DNA from: Minisyncoccota bacterium
Lineage (GTDB): Bacteria > Patescibacteriota > Minisyncoccia > UBA6257 > 2-01-FULL-56-20
NCBI GenBank assembly: GCA_031291905.1
Contig: JARLIC010000137.1
Coordinates: 55,134-119,133, forward strand
Length of the DNA stretch: 64,000 nt
Reading direction: 5' to 3'
The position numbers and the translations under genes were made by a program. Within the stretch, counting starts at the first letter, position 1. Each line of letters opens with the position of its first letter. Below are positions 61,064 to 64,000 of the stretch, piece after piece. The notes under the pieces are model-generated. The model made no database searches and was not told the DNA's origin. It worked only from the letters and a program-made list of their open reading frames with translations.

Positions 61064-64000
61064 ATGCCGGTTACTTTCAACAACGCGTCGCGTATCATCG
61101 TCACGACGAACAACTCCATATTCGCGAATCAGACCCAAGCGGCCGTCGCGTTCTCGATCCGCTTCAACGATGCGACGCCGACGAAGACCAACTGGCTGAA
61201 CTTCAGCTTCATCCAGCGCGGCGGCCAGAGCGGCTTCGCCGGCATGGTCTACGATGTGGACGAGACGAATCACAAGTACACCTTGCGGTTCTTCTGGAAG
61301 TTGGCGGACAGCACGTCGTGCTCGGCGACCACGGTTCTCCTGCCGAACATCACGTACTTCATCATGGTCGTCTACGACGCGAGCAACCCGAACAACCAGG
61401 TGGTCTACGTCAACGGATCACCCACCCTGCTGACGCCGGCCACGACCGCCGCGACGCTTGCCGTCGCCACGACGTTCGAGATCGGCAACACGGGCGCGAC
61501 GACGGCCCTGAAGAACTGGTCGCTCGGCCCCGTGTCGCTCTGGAACGGCTACGGACCGACGCCCTCCGAAGCCCTCGCCCATGTGAGTGGGGCCGCCGAT
61601 GCGACCAACATCGGCCTGACGGCGACGTGGCGCGGCTACTATCCTCTGAACGGCGCCATCGGCGTGACGCCGGTTTTGGGCGACGCGGCCCTGGCCAACG
61701 CGGTCGACGGGTCGTTGCCGCTGGTCCCGGCAATCAACGGGTCCGTCGTGGGAAGCTCGCTGCTGTACGACGCCGCGATGCCGTTCATCTCGCAGTCGGG
61801 GTTCAATACGCCCGTCGTCGGCTCCAGCGGCAAGTCGATTGGGGTTTCGGTCAAGGTCATCGCCTCGGGCGCCCTGACCACCGTGACGGCCGGTTCCGCA
61901 ACGATCATGCCGACGATCACGATCAACGGCGGGGCGCCGATCACGCTGGCACGGCCGTTCTACACGAGTTCATCCGAGGCTATCCTTTACTTCCTGCCCA
62001 GCGGATTGAAGATCAACGCCGGCGACGTGGTCGTGTTTTCGGCCGCGTCGGGATGGTTCGCCACGGCACTCGGGGTGGCGGACGCCGCCGTCAACGTGAC
62101 GTGCGTCAACCTGGCCGACAAGCCGAAATACGGCGCCCTCCCCAAGATCTCGCGGGTCGGGTTCAACTACACCTACCCCGCGATGACGGACTGGAGCTTC
62201 GAGCGTGGGCCGCGCAATATCGCGCTGATGATCCCCGTGGCCAACTCCGGGCTGAATCCCCCCGCCGTGAGGGCCGACGGCACCCTCATGCAGAACTTCG
62301 CCGCCCCGCTCACCGCATCGTCCGGAAACAACTGGGTCGACAGGACCACGTTCCCCATCGAGCACGGCAAATACGTCGTCTCGTGGGACAACAACGACGT
62401 GACCAAGCCGACGTCCATCGTCCTTTCTACGGCCAGCGAGGCGGGGATCGCCACGGAACTCCCCGCCTACCGCAACACCGGCGACGTGAACGGCGTCGGC
62501 GTCGCCTACGTCTACGACTTCCAGATGACGACGTGGCCGTTCACCCTCGCCGCGCCCTGCTCGCCCAGTGACACGGTCCTGACCCTGACATCGGTCTCCC
62601 ACATCGCCGAAACCAAGATGTGGGTGCTGTTCGAGGGCGAGTACATGGACGTAACCGCCATCAACAAGGGGCTGAACCAGATCACGGTGACGCGTGGGTA
62701 CTTCGGTTCGACCGCCGCCTCGCACGCGTCCGCCACGGCGGGGGTCGGGCAGTGGCATCGTCGCAACTTCGGGATCAGCATCAGCATCACGGGGACCGGC
62801 GGCGTTCCGAACTACTCGAACCTCGCCATCTACGGGCCGAGCGACTGGACGCCCCCCACCCCCGCCGCACCCGCAGTGCTCGACCGTTCGTTCGCGAACA
62901 GGATGGGGCCGTCCCAGTTCATTCGCGACTCCATGGCGGGCGGACTCGGAGTCGTCCGCCACATGGACTCGAACGGCGTCTTCTTTCCGCTGGCCGAGCC
63001 CGAGGACATGCGGCTGGACACCGACCCGTACTGGTGCCGGTCCAACAAGTACGTCAACCAGTACAAGATCGCGTCAGTGAGTCCGCTGGACTTTGCGACC
63101 ACGCCGTGGGTCTACGCACACATCCCCACCGGCGCCCAGACCTACAGCGTTACGCTCGCAGCCGACATCACCACCGCTCCGGCGGCCGGAACGGTCGAGA
63201 CGATCCAGATCACGCCCGACGCGAACAACCCGGTCATGGCGGGGACGCGGCTGCTGGCGGGCTCCGAATGGATGCGGGTGACGGCCGCCTCGGGCTCGAC
63301 CGTCACGGTCGTCCGGGGAGCCACCGACACGACGCCGACGACCCACGCGGCCGGAACCATCACGGCGGGCTGGCGAATCCCCATCACGTCCACGTCACAG
63401 TACCGCTATACGTCGGGGGTGGCCGTCGTCGCTACCACGGACCGGACGCACAACGTGCGGTCAGGCGGCTGGCCGACGCCCATTCCCGCGACGGACCTCA
63501 ACATGACGGCCCGGTTCCCCGTGACGCTCACGGCGGCGGCGGTCGCGGGGACCTCGTCGATCACCATCTCCGCCGACCCGGCCGCATGGCCCTACATCGT
63601 CAGCAACCTGCGGCTGACGTTCGAAGGCGAGGCCATGATGGTCGCCACAGCGGACAAGACCACGGGGATCGTCACGACCAGGAGCGCGATCGCGGCCAAC
63701 CACGCGAGCGGAACCGTGGGGAACGCGAGTTCCGCCGGCGTCTACTGCATCTCCGAGGACGGCCTGAGCTACGCCTGGAGCAGTGGGTGGGGAGGCCCCT
63801 GCTACGTGGTCGGGCCGAACAAGCTGTTGACCTGGATGTACGCCTACACGGACGCGGGCAAGACTCCGGTGATGTCCGGAACGCAGACGTGGGACACGAC
63901 CCCCTTGCTCGACGGCTCCGGCAACGACACGCGGGCGAGCACCACCGCCATTCCGTACTCGATCAATTCGATGGAGTATTCCGCCCGGGTCACGGCCCTG
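61064..64000 (+). CDS. Giant LamG-containing virion protein, C-terminus cut by window edge
   Basis: ATG 61064 (GGAG ten bases upstream) opens a frame that stays open to base 64000, at least 979 residues. Residues 1-200 form a LamG/concanavalin-like domain (AVAFSIRFNDATPTKTNWLN, ITYFIMVVYDASNPNNQVVY, TTFEIGNTGATTALKNWSLG). Further beta domains follow. Three modules share the pattern E.M.VT....TVTRG..GT....HASGT (about residues 525, 725 and 860). Such modules occur in tail and fibre proteins. It is probably a host-binding tail or capsid fibre, and its + orientation begins another virion block to the right. Confidence 0.75.
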   Translation, partial: MPVTFNNASRIIVTTNNSIFANQTQAAVAFSIRFNDATPTKTNWLNFSFIQRGGQSGFAGMVYDVDETNHKYTLRFFWKLADSTSCSATTVLLPNITYFIMVVYDASNPNNQVVYVNGSPTLLTPATTAATLAVATTFEIGNTGATTALKNWSLGPVSLWNGYGPTPSEALAHVSGAADATNIGLTATWRGYYPLNGAIGVTPVLGDAALANAVDGSLPLVPAINGSVVGSSLLYDAAMPFISQSGFNTPVVGSSGKSIGVSVKVIASGALTTVTAGSATIMPTITINGGAPITLARPFYTSSSEAILYFLPSGLKINAGDVVVFSAASGWFATALGVADAAVNVTCVNLADKPKYGALPKISRVGFNYTYPAMTDWSFERGPRNIALMIPVANSGLNPPAVRADGTLMQNFAAPLTASSGNNWVDRTTFPIEHGKYVVSWDNNDVTKPTSIVLSTASEAGIATELPAYRNTGDVNGVGVAYVYDFQMTTWPFTLAAPCSPSDTVLTLTSVSHIAETKMWVLFEGEYMDVTAINKGLNQITVTRGYFGSTAASHASATAGVGQWHRRNFGISISITGTGGVPNYSNLAIYGPSDWTPPTPAAPAVLDRSFANRMGPSQFIRDSMAGGLGVVRHMDSNGVFFPLAEPEDMRLDTDPYWCRSNKYVNQYKIASVSPLDFATTPWVYAHIPTGAQTYSVTLAADITTAPAAGTVETIQITPDANNPVMAGTRLLAGSEWMRVTAASGSTVTVVRGATDTTPTTHAAGTITAGWRIPITSTSQYRYTSGVAVVATTDRTHNVRSGGWPTPIPATDLNMTARFPVTLTAAAVAGTSSITISADPAAWPYIVSNLRLTFEGEAMMVATADKTTGIVTTRSAIAANHASGTVGNASSAGVYCISEDGLSYAWSSGWGGPCYVVGPNKLLTWMYAYTDAGKTPVMSGTQTWDTTPLLDGSGNDTRASTTAIPYSINSMEYSARVTAL

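Noticed and set aside
1..64000. Integrase, excisionase, lysogeny repressor, DNA polymerase, helicase
   Set aside because: Searched for characteristic motifs in both strands and found none in this window, so no lifestyle call is made.

Overview
The window is a contiguous piece of a large tailed double-stranded DNA bacteriophage (Caudoviricetes) with a long-tail architecture: HK97-fold capsid, portal, MuF-like head protein, a tape-measure protein and a frameshifted tail-assembly chaperone. The DNA is GC-rich and genes are packed tightly, many joined by 4-5 base stop/start overlaps, with frequent GTG and TTG starts. Host is inferred, not shown: a PEP-CTERM-like tail, three Tat-type leaders, and abundant Cys-rich and Pro-rich small proteins suggest a Gram-negative-type envelope such as a planctomycete. 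No integrase, repressor, DNA polymerase, primase or helicase is visible, so lifestyle is open and part of the genome lies outside. Both ends are cut inside genes.

Layout. Positions 45.4 kb down to 1 are transcribed mainly leftward. 45.4-36 kb is an early/replication and anti-defence block: many small genes, sliding clamp, cytosine-C5 methyltransferase, ParB-like protein, SSB, an Acb2-like anti-CBASS protein and a Lar-like protein. 35.9-33 kb is a probable lysis block: papain-like protease plus several small membrane or coiled-coil proteins. 33-29.5 kb carries the small terminase and an intein-interrupted large terminase. 29.5-28.2 kb is a disturbed stretch with a tRNA-like element and broken reading frames. 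28.1-19.3 kb is the head module: portal, MuF, proteasome-like hydrolase, HK97 gp10-like protein, protease-scaffold and two different HK97-fold capsid proteins. 19.3-15.6 kb is a mixed-strand accessory island: glycosyltransferase, three tandem Cys-rich paralogues, GroES and a methyltransferase-glycosyltransferase fusion with its own promoter. 15.5-1.2 kb carries connectors, fibre/appendage proteins, tail terminator, tail tube-like proteins, chaperone and tape measure.

A control region of about 0.78 kb (45.43-46.2 kb) separates the leftward block from a rightward block. It holds divergent promoters of the form TTGAC(A/G)-N17-TAGGAT, a 23-bp inverted repeat and an operator-like palindrome GCAAG-N8-CTTGC that recurs near 29.5 and 53.6 kb. 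The rightward block (46.2-60.9 kb) encodes an RNA ligase, three tandem small proteins with Tat-type leaders, a DnaQ-like exonuclease, a Gp37/Gp68-type protein, a glycosyltransferase, a MazG-like hydrolase, two tandem sigma-70-family factors, Lar-like zinc proteins, a free-standing sigma region-4-like protein and ThyX. After a hairpin, a very large LamG-containing virion protein begins at 61,064 and runs off the right edge.

How it fits together (inference): host-type promoters at the central region start both early blocks; a repressor-like factor may bind the shared palindrome; the two phage sigma factors may redirect host polymerase to late genes; methyltransferase, Acb2-like and Lar-like proteins counter host defence; terminase, head and tail genes build the particle; the protease/membrane-protein block may release it.
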